A stretch of DNA of 64,000 nucleotides from an uncultured Lachnospiraceae bacterium (GTDB lineage Bacteria > Bacillota > Clostridia > Lachnospirales > Lachnospiraceae), in assembly GCA_910587105.1 (NCBI GenBank), contig CAJUMB010000001.1, positions 78,895 through 142,894 on the forward strand, in the 5' to 3' direction. Below, piece after piece: positions 52,728-61,874 of this stretch. A program made the translations under genes and the position numbers. A model generated the notes under the pieces. That model was not told the origin of the DNA, searched no databases, and worked only from the letters and a program-made list of their open reading frames with translations. Position 1 is the stretch's first letter, and every line of letters begins with the position of its first letter.

Positions 52728-53669
52728 TCAAAACAATTTTTTCTTTGAAAAGATAATCGTCACAATCAAACTGATTACCAGTGAAATGCAGATTACACAG
52801 AAAAACCCCCATTTACTGCCGGCAAAAGGCATTCCCTCCACATTTACATTCATACCGTAGGCACTGAATATCATAGTGGGAATAGACATTACTATGGTTA
52901 CCGTTGCCAAAAATTTCATGACAATATTCAGGTTATTGGATATGACAGAGGCAAACGCATCCATCATACCGCTTAAAATGCCGCTGTATATATTCGCCAT
53001 CTCAATGGCCTGTTTATTCTCAATGATAACGTCTTCCAGCAGGTCCGTATCTTCTGGGTACTTTTTAATTTTTTCGATTTTCAAAAGTTTCTCCAGCACA
53101 ATCTCATTGGAGCGAAGGGAGGTGGTGAAATATACCAGAGACTTTTCCAGCTCCAGCAATTCGATTAGTTCCTGGTTCCTGGCAGATGCGTAAAGTTTTT
53201 CCTCTACCTGCTCGCTCTTTTTGTCAATGATGCGCAGATAATGCAGGTACATGGTAGCATTCCTGTGGAGGATCTGCAGAATAAAACGGGTTTTCATATA
53301 CGTGTAAAAACTCCGCACACGGCCTTCCATAAATCGGTTCAGTACTTGTGTGTCTTCCAGGCAGACAGTCAATATGGCAGTTTCCGTTACAATAACCGCC
53401 AGGGGAATAGTCCCATACCAATCCTTGTCATTGCGTTCTTCGATAATGGGAATATCAACCAGAATCAGCGTATACTCGTCTTCCACTTCGATACGGGAAC
53501 GTTCTTCCTCATCCAGCGGCGCCCGCAGGTCATCGACTTCTATATGGTATTTCTCCGCAATCTGGAAAATTTCTGTGGCTGTAGGGTTCGTCATCGCCAC
53601 CCAGCATCCGTCCACAGGTTCGTCGATTTGGCGGATCACTCCGTCTACTGTGCGGAAACATCTGATCAT
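52728..53669 (-). CDS. corA: CorA family magnesium transporter
   Basis: Pentameric Mg2+ channel of the CorA family (313 residues). A long N-terminal cytoplasmic funnel (about 1-250) leads to two C-terminal transmembrane helices with the selectivity motif YGMN between them (about 273-276, SAYGMNVNVEGMPF). It may also carry cobalt or nickel. It has a near-consensus promoter and heads the corA/pseudo-rhomboid/pyk run. Confidence 0.94.
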   Translation of the reverse strand: MIRCFRTVDGVIRQIDEPVDGCWVAMTNPTATEIFQIAEKYHIEVDDLRAPLDEEERSRIEVEDEYTLILVDIPIIEERNDKDWYGTIPLAVIVTETAILTVCLEDTQVLNRFMEGRVRSFYTYMKTRFILQILHRNATMYLHYLRIIDKKSEQVEEKLYASARNQELIELLELEKSLVYFTTSLRSNEIVLEKLLKIEKIKKYPEDTDLLEDVIIENKQAIEMANIYSGILSGMMDAFASVISNNLNIVMKFLATVTIVMSIPTMIFSAYGMNVNVEGMPFAGSKWGFFCVICISLVISLIVTIIFSKKKLF

Positions 53670-53720
53670 AATGATCCCTCCTCCCGTCTGTTTTTATTAT
53701 GCGCTTACGCCAATGTTACC

Positions 53721-53750
53721 ATTATAAGTTCAAAACCCCAATTTTGTCAA
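53721..53750 (-). promoter_or_regulatory. corA: Near-consensus promoter of corA
   Basis: Read on the minus strand: TTGACA (53750-53745), 18 bases, TATAAT (53726-53721), both hexamers perfect. About 50 bases before the ATG, behind a GGAGGAGGG site. Confidence 0.77.
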
Positions 53751-53832
53751 TTCATCCCATACGCCTTTACAAATTTTTTTCGTTATGGCTCCGGAGGATG
53801 TCTGAAAACATTAAATCCTAGGAGACGGCAGG

Positions 53833-53862
53833 TTGAAACATAAAACGTCTGTATGATATACT
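53833..53862 (+). promoter_or_regulatory. Promoter of the HipA-like kinase gene
   Basis: TTGAAA (53833-53838), 18 bases, TATACT (53857-53862) preceded by TGA, an extended -10. About 70 bases before the ATG at 53933. Confidence 0.65.
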
Positions 53863-53932
53863 ATTAAGAAAAATTTGGGGCGCATTTCGAAATTGCTTTC
53901 AAATGCCGCGAGGCAAGAAAGGAGACAGACTT

Positions 53933-54991
53933 ATGAAGGGAATTTCTGATAATTACCTACAGCACTTCACCCTGCATTCAATAGATGACTGGCAATCTGA
54001 CAGGGCTGCAGCTTACAGCGGCTCCGACAGAAAAGATGGGGTAATCAGTCCGGATGGAGCACGATATCTAATCAAATACGCAGAAGAACATACCCGTGTC
54101 AACCACATGGATACCAGTTATGTGAACAATGTACTATCTGAGTATGTATCCAGCCATATTCTTCAGGCTGCCGGTTTCCCGGTGCACGAAACTTTTGTAG
54201 CTGTCAGAAACCAGGAGCTGCTTGTGAGCTGTAAGAATTTTTTGGGAAAACACGCCCATCTGATTGAATTCGGACATTATATGAAAAAGCATTACGATTC
54301 CGGTGAAATCGGACGCATTCCCCGTATCGAACAAATCCGGCATGTTTTAGGCAATGACCCAGACCTGAAACCCCAGGCGGAACATTTCTGGAATGTATAC
54401 TGGGAACGTTTTATCGGAGATGCCCTGACTGGAAATTTTGACAGACACATGGGAAACTGGGGATATATTTATGACGAACAGACACAAACTATCACAGAAG
54501 CCCCAATTTACGACAACGGCAGTACACTGTATCCTGCCCTTTCAGAAAAAGCCATGAAGCAGGATATACTGGTATCGCCGAAAGAGATCGCCAGGCGGGC
54601 ACTGCTTTTCCCAAAAGCAGCCTTGATCGTCAATGGCAGAAAAGCCAGTTATTTGGATATGCTGTCCTCCGGCTGGGAGCCCGCGTTGTCTAATGCAGTC
54701 TGCAGGGTCGTTCCAAAAATCACAGCGTCTATGAGAAAGATCCACAATTTCATAGAAAATGTCCGTTTTTTATCTGATACTAGAAAGATTTTTTATCAGA
54801 CCATACTAAAAGCCCGCATGGACTTAATCCTAATACCTGCCTATGAACGCTGTATGAACAGAGACTACGACAAAGCGGCTTATGACAGGCTGAATACAGG
54901 GGAAGATTACAGTGGGCAGCTGTTTGAAAGGCACTGGGAGATGCATCAGGATGAATACGTACAAATAATTGGGAATATACAGCAGAAATAG
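53933..54991 (+). CDS. Orphan HipA-like protein kinase
   Basis: A protein of 352 residues that looks like a HipA/CtkA-type serine/threonine kinase. K48 in RYLIKYAEE could bind ATP, NFDRHMGNWG (168-177) is the catalytic loop with D170 and N175, and YDNGST (D194-N195) the metal-binding loop. The N-terminal subdomain of E. coli HipA and a HipB-like antitoxin gene are absent. The substrate is unknown; HipA kinases modify tRNA synthetases, but nothing here shows that. ATG 53933 behind AAAGGAG is preferred over the ATG at 53903. No terminator follows; aroC has its own promoter. Confidence 0.8.
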   Translation: MKGISDNYLQHFTLHSIDDWQSDRAAAYSGSDRKDGVISPDGARYLIKYAEEHTRVNHMDTSYVNNVLSEYVSSHILQAAGFPVHETFVAVRNQELLVSCKNFLGKHAHLIEFGHYMKKHYDSGEIGRIPRIEQIRHVLGNDPDLKPQAEHFWNVYWERFIGDALTGNFDRHMGNWGYIYDEQTQTITEAPIYDNGSTLYPALSEKAMKQDILVSPKEIARRALLFPKAALIVNGRKASYLDMLSSGWEPALSNAVCRVVPKITASMRKIHNFIENVRFLSDTRKIFYQTILKARMDLILIPAYERCMNRDYDKAAYDRLNTGEDYSGQLFERHWEMHQDEYVQIIGNIQQK

Positions 54992-55009
54992 CTGACGGTC
55001 CTCCCATCC

Positions 55010-55038
55010 TTTACAATTTTTTTTAATTCCGCTATAAT
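55010..55038 (+). promoter_or_regulatory. aroC: Promoter of aroC
   Basis: TTTACA (55010-55015), 17 bases, TATAAT (55033-55038). It overlaps an in-frame ATG at 55037, which argues that aroC really starts at 55100. Confidence 0.76.
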
Positions 55039-55099
55039 GAAGAAGCTGTGTGCAGTCATAAAAAGTCTATTTTTAAGCAAAGAAAGGAATTCTCAAACT

Positions 55100-56200
55100 A
55101 TGAGCGGTTCAACTTTTGGAAATATATTCTGCGTTACCACCTGGGGAGAATCTCACGGTCCGGGACTGGGCGTTGTGGTGGACGGCTGTCCCGCAGGGCT
55201 TTCTCTGTCCGAAACAGATATACAGCTATTTCTGGACAGACGCAGGCCGGGCCAGAGCCGGTTTACCACTGCGAGGAAAGAACCCGACCAGGTGGAAATC
55301 CTCTCCGGCGTCTTCGAGGGCAGGACCACCGGAACCCCCATCTCTATGCTGGTACGCAATCAGGATGCCCGCTCCCGGGACTATGGAAATCTGGCACAGG
55401 CCTACCGTCCGGGACACGCTGACTACTCTTTTGATGCCAAATATGGCTTCCGGGATTACCGGGGCGGAGGCCGTTCCTCCGGGAGGGAGACCCTGGCACG
55501 TGTGGCCGCAGGCGCTGTCGCCGGGAAAATCCTCAATCATCTTGGTATCCATCTATGTGCTTACATCCAGTCAATCGGACCTGTCAAGATTCAGACCTTT
55601 GACGCAGAACAGATAAGACAGAACCCGCTTTGCATGCCGGATGCTGAAGCCGCAGCAAAGGCACAGGATTATCTGGATCAGTGCAGAAAAAGACAGGATT
55701 CTGCGGGAAGTGTGGTGGAATGTATCATCAGAAACTGCCCCCCTGGAATCGGTGATCCCGTCTTTGAAAAACTGGACGCCAATCTGGCAAAGGCCGTCAT
55801 GTCCATAGGCGCTGTCAAAGCCGTAGAAATCGGGGACGGCACAAAGTCCGCCTATTCCTGCGGCAGTCAGAACAATGACGGTTTCTTTTATGGAGAGGAC
55901 GGCCGATTGGCAAAAACCTCCAACCATGCCGGAGGAATTCTGGGTGGAATCAGTGACGGAAGCCATATTCTGCTGCGGACGTACATAAAGCCCACCCCTT
56001 CTATCAGCCAGCCTCAGGCCACGGCAGGGAAAAACGGGGAAAATATCACTCTGGAAATCACAGGACGCCACGATCCGGTCATCGGCCCCCGGGCAGTGGT
56101 GGTGATAGAATCCATGGCCTCCATCGTACTGGTGGACGCACTGCTGGGCGGCATGAGCGCCCGGATGGAATATCTGGAGAAAATCTGGAGAAGCAGATAA
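55100..56200 (+). CDS. aroC: Chorismate synthase
   Basis: Removes phosphate from EPSP to give chorismate, using reduced FMN, at the end of the shikimate pathway (366 residues). The N-terminal GNIFCVTTWGESHGPGLG, the RRRPGQSR region and DYRGGGRSSGRET are signatures, and GAVKAVEIGDG lies in the second half. ATG 55100 matches family length; the start 63 bases earlier lies in the -10 element. It stands alone, away from aroB at 26935. A strong hairpin terminator follows. Confidence 0.97.
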   Translation: MSGSTFGNIFCVTTWGESHGPGLGVVVDGCPAGLSLSETDIQLFLDRRRPGQSRFTTARKEPDQVEILSGVFEGRTTGTPISMLVRNQDARSRDYGNLAQAYRPGHADYSFDAKYGFRDYRGGGRSSGRETLARVAAGAVAGKILNHLGIHLCAYIQSIGPVKIQTFDAEQIRQNPLCMPDAEAAAKAQDYLDQCRKRQDSAGSVVECIIRNCPPGIGDPVFEKLDANLAKAVMSIGAVKAVEIGDGTKSAYSCGSQNNDGFFYGEDGRLAKTSNHAGGILGGISDGSHILLRTYIKPTPSISQPQATAGKNGENITLEITGRHDPVIGPRAVVVIESMASIVLVDALLGGMSARMEYLEKIWRSR

Positions 56201-56248
56201 CACCAGACGCGAACCTCCGGTTCACGGCGGTGATATAGTTATAGTAAC

Positions 56249-56287
56249 AAAGTCTCCTTGAATTTTCAAATAATTCAAGGAGACTTT
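56249..56287. terminator. Terminator between aroC and the lactonase gene
   Basis: AAAGTCTCCTTGAATT (56249-56264) pairs perfectly with AATTCAAGGAGACTTT (56272-56287), 16 base pairs. The T residues at the stem ends serve both strands; the plus-strand tract beyond the stem is short. It closes aroC on plus and the long minus-strand run from 62459. Confidence 0.77.
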
Positions 56288-56324
56288 GCGATTCTGTATA
56301 AATGCTTGACATTGAAATTATTAT

Positions 56325-57383
56325 CTATCCCTCAATCCTGGAAAACATAATGCAGTTGGGAGTTTCCACTTTCAGAGGACGGCCTTTCTGTATTAAGAGA
56401 CTATTTTCATAGTCAATGGCAAATGTAGTGATGGAATTGCTCTCATGATTCACCACTGCCAGATGCCTGCAGTCCGGGAAAATCGCCAGATCTTTCGGGT
56501 ATTCCCCGCTGATGGGGAGGGCAAATTTTTTTGTAAGAAACCCAGACTGTGCATCAATTTCGTACATGGCCACTGTATTATCTCCCGCTGTGGAACAAAA
56601 CAGATGTTTTCCGTCCGGTGCCAGAGCCAGGCCCGACGCAGCATCGTGCATCTCGTCCAGTTCATCGGAAAGGGTGGATACACTCTGCAGAAGCTCAAAC
56701 TGCGGATTTTTCCCTGTGCCGTCATAACTGTAGACGTTAATTTCATTGCTCAGTTCAAACAGCAGGTATGCGAATCTGCCGTCTGCACTGAACCGGATAA
56801 TCCGTGGTCCGGATTCCCGCTTGCACCGGAGAATATCCACCAGACGCAGTTTATTGGTACGTCTGTCAATGCTGTAGATCTTCACCTGGTCAATACCGTT
56901 GTCCACGGCGCACAGATACTTATTGTCCGGGGTGGGCCGCACACAATTTACATGGGGACGGAAATTCCGCTCCGCCACACTTCCCAGTCCTTTATGAAAT
57001 ACGCCGTCCATCAGACCGCCCAGACTTCCATCCTCCCGTGTATGCACCACTGTCACTTTGCCATCGTGGTATCCCGCCACGTACAGATATTTTCCCTCTT
57101 GATCCAGGGATAAAAAGCATCCCCGCATCCCTTCGATGTTCACACTGTTGATACGCTCCAGATTTCCCATAGCATCCACGGCGAATACAGCCACGCCCTC
57201 GTCTTCAATGGAATATAAATACTTGCCGTTTTTGGATTTTGCCACATAAGAGGAATTGCGCACAGCAACTTCACACCGCTCAGACAGTGTGCCTTCCTCT
57301 ACATCCACATCATAGATATGAAGTCCTTTACTTTTTCCATGTACATATGTCCCCACATATGCCACATATCTTTCATTACTCAT
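56325..57383 (-). CDS. Lactonase family protein (6-phosphogluconolactonase-like beta-propeller)
   Basis: Seven-bladed beta-propeller (352 residues) of the YbhE/lactonase family; relatives hydrolyse 6-phosphogluconolactone in the pentose phosphate pathway. Start YVAYVGTYVHGKSKGLHIYDVD, then repeated blade motifs such as DNKYLCAVDNGIDQVKIY and PDGKHLFCSTAGDNTVAMYE. No signal peptide. The assignment to the pentose phosphate pathway is by family only. It is the last gene of the minus-strand run, 18 bases behind hemL. Confidence 0.85.
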   Translation of the reverse strand: MSNERYVAYVGTYVHGKSKGLHIYDVDVEEGTLSERCEVAVRNSSYVAKSKNGKYLYSIEDEGVAVFAVDAMGNLERINSVNIEGMRGCFLSLDQEGKYLYVAGYHDGKVTVVHTREDGSLGGLMDGVFHKGLGSVAERNFRPHVNCVRPTPDNKYLCAVDNGIDQVKIYSIDRRTNKLRLVDILRCKRESGPRIIRFSADGRFAYLLFELSNEINVYSYDGTGKNPQFELLQSVSTLSDELDEMHDAASGLALAPDGKHLFCSTAGDNTVAMYEIDAQSGFLTKKFALPISGEYPKDLAIFPDCRHLAVVNHESNSITTFAIDYENSLLIQKGRPLKVETPNCIMFSRIEG

Positions 57384-57401
57384 GGACTGTCTCCCCCTTC
57401 C

Positions 57402-58691
57402 TCATGAATTTTCTTTGAAAAAGCTTTTCACTGCCTCAAGGACGCTGGTAAGATCTTCTTGTGTATGCGCCGCAGACAAAAACATTGCCTCGAACTGAGC
57501 AGGCGCCAGATGGACACCAGATTTCAGCATATGTTTAAAGTAAGCGGCATATTGGGCCGTATCGGATTTCTTCGCGCTGGCATAGTCCTCTACTAAATTA
57601 TCCGTAAAGAACAGGCACCCCAGAGACTGGATATGGTTCAGCTGGCAGGGAATCTGATTTTCCTCTAAAAAGGACTTCATCTCCCCAAAAAACCAATCCC
57701 CTATTTCCTGCAGTCTCTCATAAATTTCCGGCTGGGAGTAAAGTATGCGCAGCTGCGCCAGTCCTGCTGCCATGGCGATGGGATTGCCGCTTAATGTCCC
57801 TGCCTGGTACACCGGCCCCACAGGCGCCACCTGTTCCATAATATCTCTGCGCCCGCCGTAAGCGCCTACAGGCATGCCTGCACCGATAATTTTCCCATAA
57901 GTGGTCAGGTCCGGAGCCACCTGGTAATACCCCTGTGCTCCGGTGAAGCCCAGACGAAATCCTGTGATCACCTCGTCAAAGATCAACAGAGCCTGATGAC
58001 GGTCACAGAGACTGCGAAGCCCCTCAAGGAACCCATCTTTTGGAAGTACCACCCCCATATTTGCTCCCACTGGTTCTACAATCACTGCAGCCACCTGCCC
58101 GGGATTCTCCTCCAGAAGCTGTTTTACACTATCCAAATCGTTGTAAACGGCTGTCATGGTATCCTGAACGCACCCCGGCGTCACCCCGGCGCTGTCCGGC
58201 ACGCCGCTTGCCATCACGCCGGAACCGGCGCTCACCAGCATGGCATCGCTGTGGCCGTGGTAACAGCCGGCAAACTTGATCACTTTATTCTTTCCAGTGA
58301 ATCCCCTGGCGGCACGAAGGGCACTCATTACCGCCTCCGTACCGGAATTGACCATGCGCACCATCTCAATGGAAGGAATATGCTCACAGATAAATTCAGC
58401 CATCTCCACTTCTATCTCTGTGGCGCATCCGAAGCTGAGCCCCTGGCTGCATGCCCTGGTTACCGCTTCCCGGATACGTGCATCATTATGCCCTAGAATA
58501 CATGGCCCCCAGGAATCGATAAAATCAATATAAGAATTGCCGTCAGCATCGTAAATCCGGCTGCCGTCAGCCCGTTCCATAAAGCGGGGAGCCACGCCAA
58601 TGGCCCCGTAAGCGCGCACCGGGCTGTTCACCCCTCCTGGTATGCACTTAACTGCACGCTCAAACAGTTTTTGTGATTTTTCCGCCGTCAT
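57402..58691 (-). CDS. hemL: Glutamate-1-semialdehyde 2,1-aminomutase
   Basis: PLP enzyme (429 residues) that makes 5-aminolevulinate in the C5 tetrapyrrole pathway. The Schiff-base lysine is K267 in YGKIIGAGMP, and LIFDEVITGFR binds the cofactor. The N-terminal CIPGGVNSPVRAYGAIG is a family signature. Its ATG follows directly after the hemB stop. It supplies the substrate of HemB. Confidence 0.96.
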   Translation of the reverse strand: MTAEKSQKLFERAVKCIPGGVNSPVRAYGAIGVAPRFMERADGSRIYDADGNSYIDFIDSWGPCILGHNDARIREAVTRACSQGLSFGCATEIEVEMAEFICEHIPSIEMVRMVNSGTEAVMSALRAARGFTGKNKVIKFAGCYHGHSDAMLVSAGSGVMASGVPDSAGVTPGCVQDTMTAVYNDLDSVKQLLEENPGQVAAVIVEPVGANMGVVLPKDGFLEGLRSLCDRHQALLIFDEVITGFRLGFTGAQGYYQVAPDLTTYGKIIGAGMPVGAYGGRRDIMEQVAPVGPVYQAGTLSGNPIAMAAGLAQLRILYSQPEIYERLQEIGDWFFGEMKSFLEENQIPCQLNHIQSLGCLFFTDNLVEDYASAKKSDTAQYAAYFKHMLKSGVHLAPAQFEAMFLSAAHTQEDLTSVLEAVKSFFKENS

Positions 58692-59675
58692 TTATCCGAT
58701 TCTCCCTTCTTTCATAAAGCCTGCCAGTTCTTTGGCAAAATAGGTCAGGTAAATATCCGCTCCTGCCCGGTATGTGCTGACAGCCATCTCACAGATAATG
58801 CTGTCTTCATCCACAAACCCCGCATCTGCCGCAGCCTTCACCATAGCGTATTCCCCGCTGACACTGTAAGCAGCTACGGGAACCAGCGTCTCCTGTTTCA
58901 CATCAGAAAGAACATCCAGGTAAGCCAGTGCAGGTTTTACCATGAGAATATCCGCCCCTTCTTCCAGGTCCAGCCCCGCTTCTTTCAGTCCTTCTCTCCT
59001 GTTATGATAGTCCATCTGATATCCTTTCCGGTCGCCGAAAGACGGTGCCGACCCTGCCGCATCCCGGAACGGACCATAAAAGGAGGAGGCGTATTTCACC
59101 GCATAAGACATGATGGGAACATCCAGATACCCTTTCCCGTCCAGGGCGCTGCGGATGACCATAATCCGTCCGTCCATCATGTCAGAAGGAGCCACCATAT
59201 CCGCCCCTGCGTCCACATGAGACACCGCAATTTTCGCCAGCTGCTCCAAAGTGCTGTCATTATCCACATGTTCCCCGTGCAGCAGTCCGCAGTGTCCATG
59301 GGAAGTATATTCACACATACATACATCTGTAATATAGTACAAATCCGGGAAACGGCGTCTGGCTTCTCTCAGCGCTCTCTGCACAATGCCGTCCTCTGCG
59401 TAAGCCTGGCTTCCTATTTCATCTTTCACAGCCGGAATTCCAAAAAACATTACCTGTGATACCCCTGCTTTTTCCAGACGTTCCAGTTCATAGTGCATAC
59501 GGTCCACACTGTAGCGGAACTGTCCCGGCATGGTGGGAATTTCCTCCTCAATATTATCTCCGTCAATGACAAACATAGGGTAAATCAAAGAAGACGCATC
59601 CATTCTCGTCTCCCGGACCATTTTGCGCAGTGTCTGGCCGCCCCGCAGCCTTCTGGGTCTGATAGTCATATCCAT
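58692..59675 (-). CDS. hemB: Delta-aminolevulinic acid dehydratase (porphobilinogen synthase)
   Basis: Condenses two 5-aminolevulinates to porphobilinogen (327 residues). The substrate-binding lysines are in MSYAVKYASSFYGPFRDAA and in ADILMVKPALAYLD. The metal-binding region DVCMCEYTSHGHCG keeps the cysteines of the zinc-type enzyme. ATG 59675 with AAAGGAGA upstream is the start; a longer frame (to 59720) would overlap the upstream gene. The stop of cobA-hemD is one base before this ATG. Confidence 0.96.
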   Translation of the reverse strand: MDMTIRPRRLRGGQTLRKMVRETRMDASSLIYPMFVIDGDNIEEEIPTMPGQFRYSVDRMHYELERLEKAGVSQVMFFGIPAVKDEIGSQAYAEDGIVQRALREARRRFPDLYYITDVCMCEYTSHGHCGLLHGEHVDNDSTLEQLAKIAVSHVDAGADMVAPSDMMDGRIMVIRSALDGKGYLDVPIMSYAVKYASSFYGPFRDAAGSAPSFGDRKGYQMDYHNRREGLKEAGLDLEEGADILMVKPALAYLDVLSDVKQETLVPVAAYSVSGEYAMVKAAADAGFVDEDSIICEMAVSTYRAGADIYLTYFAKELAGFMKEGRIG

Positions 59676-59676
59676 A

Positions 59677-61194
59677 TCAATCTTCTCCTTTCGCCAGACG
59701 GCAGACCAATTCCACAACACTGTCTATGGAAGCCCGGTCAGCCACGTATGTTTTCATGCCAAGTCCATCTGCCTGTGCCTGTGTCTGCTTTCCGATACAC
59801 ACCGCCCGCACTTTGGAAAAATCCAGGTTTTTCGCTGCCTTGGAAAATCCACGCACAGAAGAAGAACTGGTGAATACAGCATAATCAATATTATCTTTTT
59901 CAAATTCTTCTGCCAGGTCAATCAAATCCTGGGTTTCATAAAAAGTATCGTAAGTGGCAGCTTCCTCTACCACAAGGCCCGCTTCTTCCAGAATCTCCAC
60001 CAGGCGGGGATTTCCCATGCTGGCCCTGGGGATAAAGACCTTTTCCCCTGGAGATGCTTTTTCAGCCAGAGCTTTCCCCAGGGATTCTCCGTCGAATACC
60101 TGAGGCATCAGATCCGGGAATATCCCCCTTGTCCGCAGTTCTTTCGCCGTGCCTTCTCCCAGGGCTGCAACAGACATTCTTCCCAGGCGCCGGATATCCA
60201 CCGACAGATCCTGCAGCTGGTTGAAAAACACTTTTACCCCTGTAGGACTGGTGAACACCATCCAGCTGAAATCTTCTATGTGGCTGCATATTTCACCGAT
60301 TTTACTTGTATCCTCCACCGGACGGGTGGATATGGCAGGCAGCTCCAGCACCTCCGCCCCCTGGCTGCGAAGTTTCGCCGCCATCACGGAACTTAACTCC
60401 CTGGGACGGGTCACCAGGACTTTACACCCTGCCAGAGGCAGACTCTCATACCAGGCAAACTGTCCGGCCAAAGCGCACACCTCTCCCACTACAATCACCG
60501 ACGGGGCCTTGATCTTGTGCTTTTGGGCCTCCTCCGGCAGAGAAGCCACTGTGGAAACTACCCGTCTTTGGCGGGAAGTGGTTCCCTGCTGTAACACAGC
60601 CGCAGGTGTGCCGGGGTCCATCCCGCCGTCCAGCAGTCCCCGGCAGATATCCGGCAGGGAGGTTACCCCCATCAAGAAGATTAATGTCCCTTTTGTTCTC
60701 ACTAATGCTTCAAAATCAATATCATAATCTTTCCCGGCCCGCCTGTGCCCGGTGATAATGTGCACAGAAGAACAGTAATCCCGGTGGGTCACTGGAATTC
60801 CATTATAGGCGGGCACGGCAAACCCAGAAGTCACACCCGGTACAATCTCAAAGGGAATGTCGTTTTCTTTCAGCAGCTCCAGTTCTTCTCCCCCTCTGCC
60901 GAATACAAACGGGTCTCCGCCTTTTAACCTCACCACCCGGAAACCTTTCTGGGCTTCCTCAAGCAGTACCTGATTGATCTGCTCCTGAGGCATGGTATGA
61001 TTGGCCGCACGCTTGCCCACATAAATTTTATGTGCCTGTTTGGGAATTTGGGATAACACTCCCTGTCCCACCAGACTGTCATAGACAACCACCTGGGCTT
61101 TTGACAAAACTTCCATTCCTTTTCGGGTAAACAGCCCAATATCTCCCGGTCCGGCCCCTACCAGCCAGACTCTGCCCTTTTCCTGATCTTTCAT
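59677..61194 (-). CDS. cobA: Fused uroporphyrinogen-III methyltransferase/uroporphyrinogen-III synthase
   Basis: Two-domain protein (505 residues). The N-terminal half (about 8-245) is the SAM-dependent SUMT, with VGAGPGDIGLFTRKG, LKGGDPFVFGRG and VTSGFAVPAYNGIP; it makes precorrin-2. The C-terminal half (about 250-505) is uroporphyrinogen-III synthase HemD (GCKVLVTRPRE, FTSPTGVKVFF, VFTSSSSVRGF). This fusion is common in Clostridia and points to siroheme or cobalamin. hemA and hemC, normally adjacent, are not here. It starts 31 bases after nth. Confidence 0.95.
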   Translation of the reverse strand: MKDQEKGRVWLVGAGPGDIGLFTRKGMEVLSKAQVVVYDSLVGQGVLSQIPKQAHKIYVGKRAANHTMPQEQINQVLLEEAQKGFRVVRLKGGDPFVFGRGGEELELLKENDIPFEIVPGVTSGFAVPAYNGIPVTHRDYCSSVHIITGHRRAGKDYDIDFEALVRTKGTLIFLMGVTSLPDICRGLLDGGMDPGTPAAVLQQGTTSRQRRVVSTVASLPEEAQKHKIKAPSVIVVGEVCALAGQFAWYESLPLAGCKVLVTRPRELSSVMAAKLRSQGAEVLELPAISTRPVEDTSKIGEICSHIEDFSWMVFTSPTGVKVFFNQLQDLSVDIRRLGRMSVAALGEGTAKELRTRGIFPDLMPQVFDGESLGKALAEKASPGEKVFIPRASMGNPRLVEILEEAGLVVEEAATYDTFYETQDLIDLAEEFEKDNIDYAVFTSSSSVRGFSKAAKNLDFSKVRAVCIGKQTQAQADGLGMKTYVADRASIDSVVELVCRLAKGED

Positions 61195-61225
61195 CGCCTC
61201 TTTATCTTCCCTTTCTATTCCCTAT

Positions 61226-61861
61226 TCATACACCGTTTTTGCCGCAGATATCCTCCAGACAGCATTTATCACAATGGGGTTTGCTACGGGCCGTGCACAC
61301 ATCCCGGCCATGGTTCACCAGGCGGTGGCACAAATCATTGCCCTCTTTCGGCGGAATGATCTCCCACAAAGCCATCTCCACTTTTTTTGGGTCTTTGATG
61401 CCGTCCACAAGGCCGATGCGGTTGGAAAGACGGATACAGTGGGTATCTGTCACAATGGCTGGTTCTCCAAATACATCTCCCATAATCAGATTTGCGCTTT
61501 TTCTCCCCACCCCCGGCAGAGCCAGCAGTGCTTTGAAATCTTTTGGAACGTTTCCATTATATTTTTCTTTCAGTATTTTCATGCAGCCGCTGATGTCTCT
61601 GGCTTTGCTCTTTCCCAGCCCGCAGGGACGGACGATTTCTTCGATATCCGCCACATCTGCCTGGGCCAGCGCGTCCACATCCGGGTATTTGGCGTACAGG
61701 TCTTCCACCACCACGTTCACCCGGGCGTCGGTGCACTGTGCCGCCAGCCGGACGCTGACCAGCAGTTTCCACGCCTGGTCATAATCCAGGGTGCAGTCTG
61801 CATCCGGGTATTCTTTTTTCAGCCGTTCAATGACTTCTATTGCCAGTTTTTCTTTTGTCAT
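61226..61861 (-). CDS. nth: Endonuclease III
   Basis: Base-excision repair glycosylase/AP lyase (211 residues) removing oxidised pyrimidines. The helix-hairpin-helix LPGVGRKSAN includes catalytic K121, and D139 in VTDTH is the second catalytic residue. An iron-sulfur cluster is bound by C189, C197, C200 and C206; the first spacing is seven residues where E. coli has six. It lies 13 bases behind the HD-domain gene. Confidence 0.96.
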   Translation of the reverse strand: MTKEKLAIEVIERLKKEYPDADCTLDYDQAWKLLVSVRLAAQCTDARVNVVVEDLYAKYPDVDALAQADVADIEEIVRPCGLGKSKARDISGCMKILKEKYNGNVPKDFKALLALPGVGRKSANLIMGDVFGEPAIVTDTHCIRLSNRIGLVDGIKDPKKVEMALWEIIPPKEGNDLCHRLVNHGRDVCTARSKPHCDKCCLEDICGKNGV

Positions 61862-61874
61862 CTTCTATTCCTGC

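Noticed and set aside
55037..55099. Longer aroC start at 55037
   Set aside because: The ATG lies inside the TATAAT of the promoter and the added 21 residues are not part of chorismate synthases.
59623..60396. Open frame of 257 codons antisense to cobA-hemD
   Set aside because: It lies opposite a conserved two-domain enzyme and has no plausible start signals or recognisable protein.
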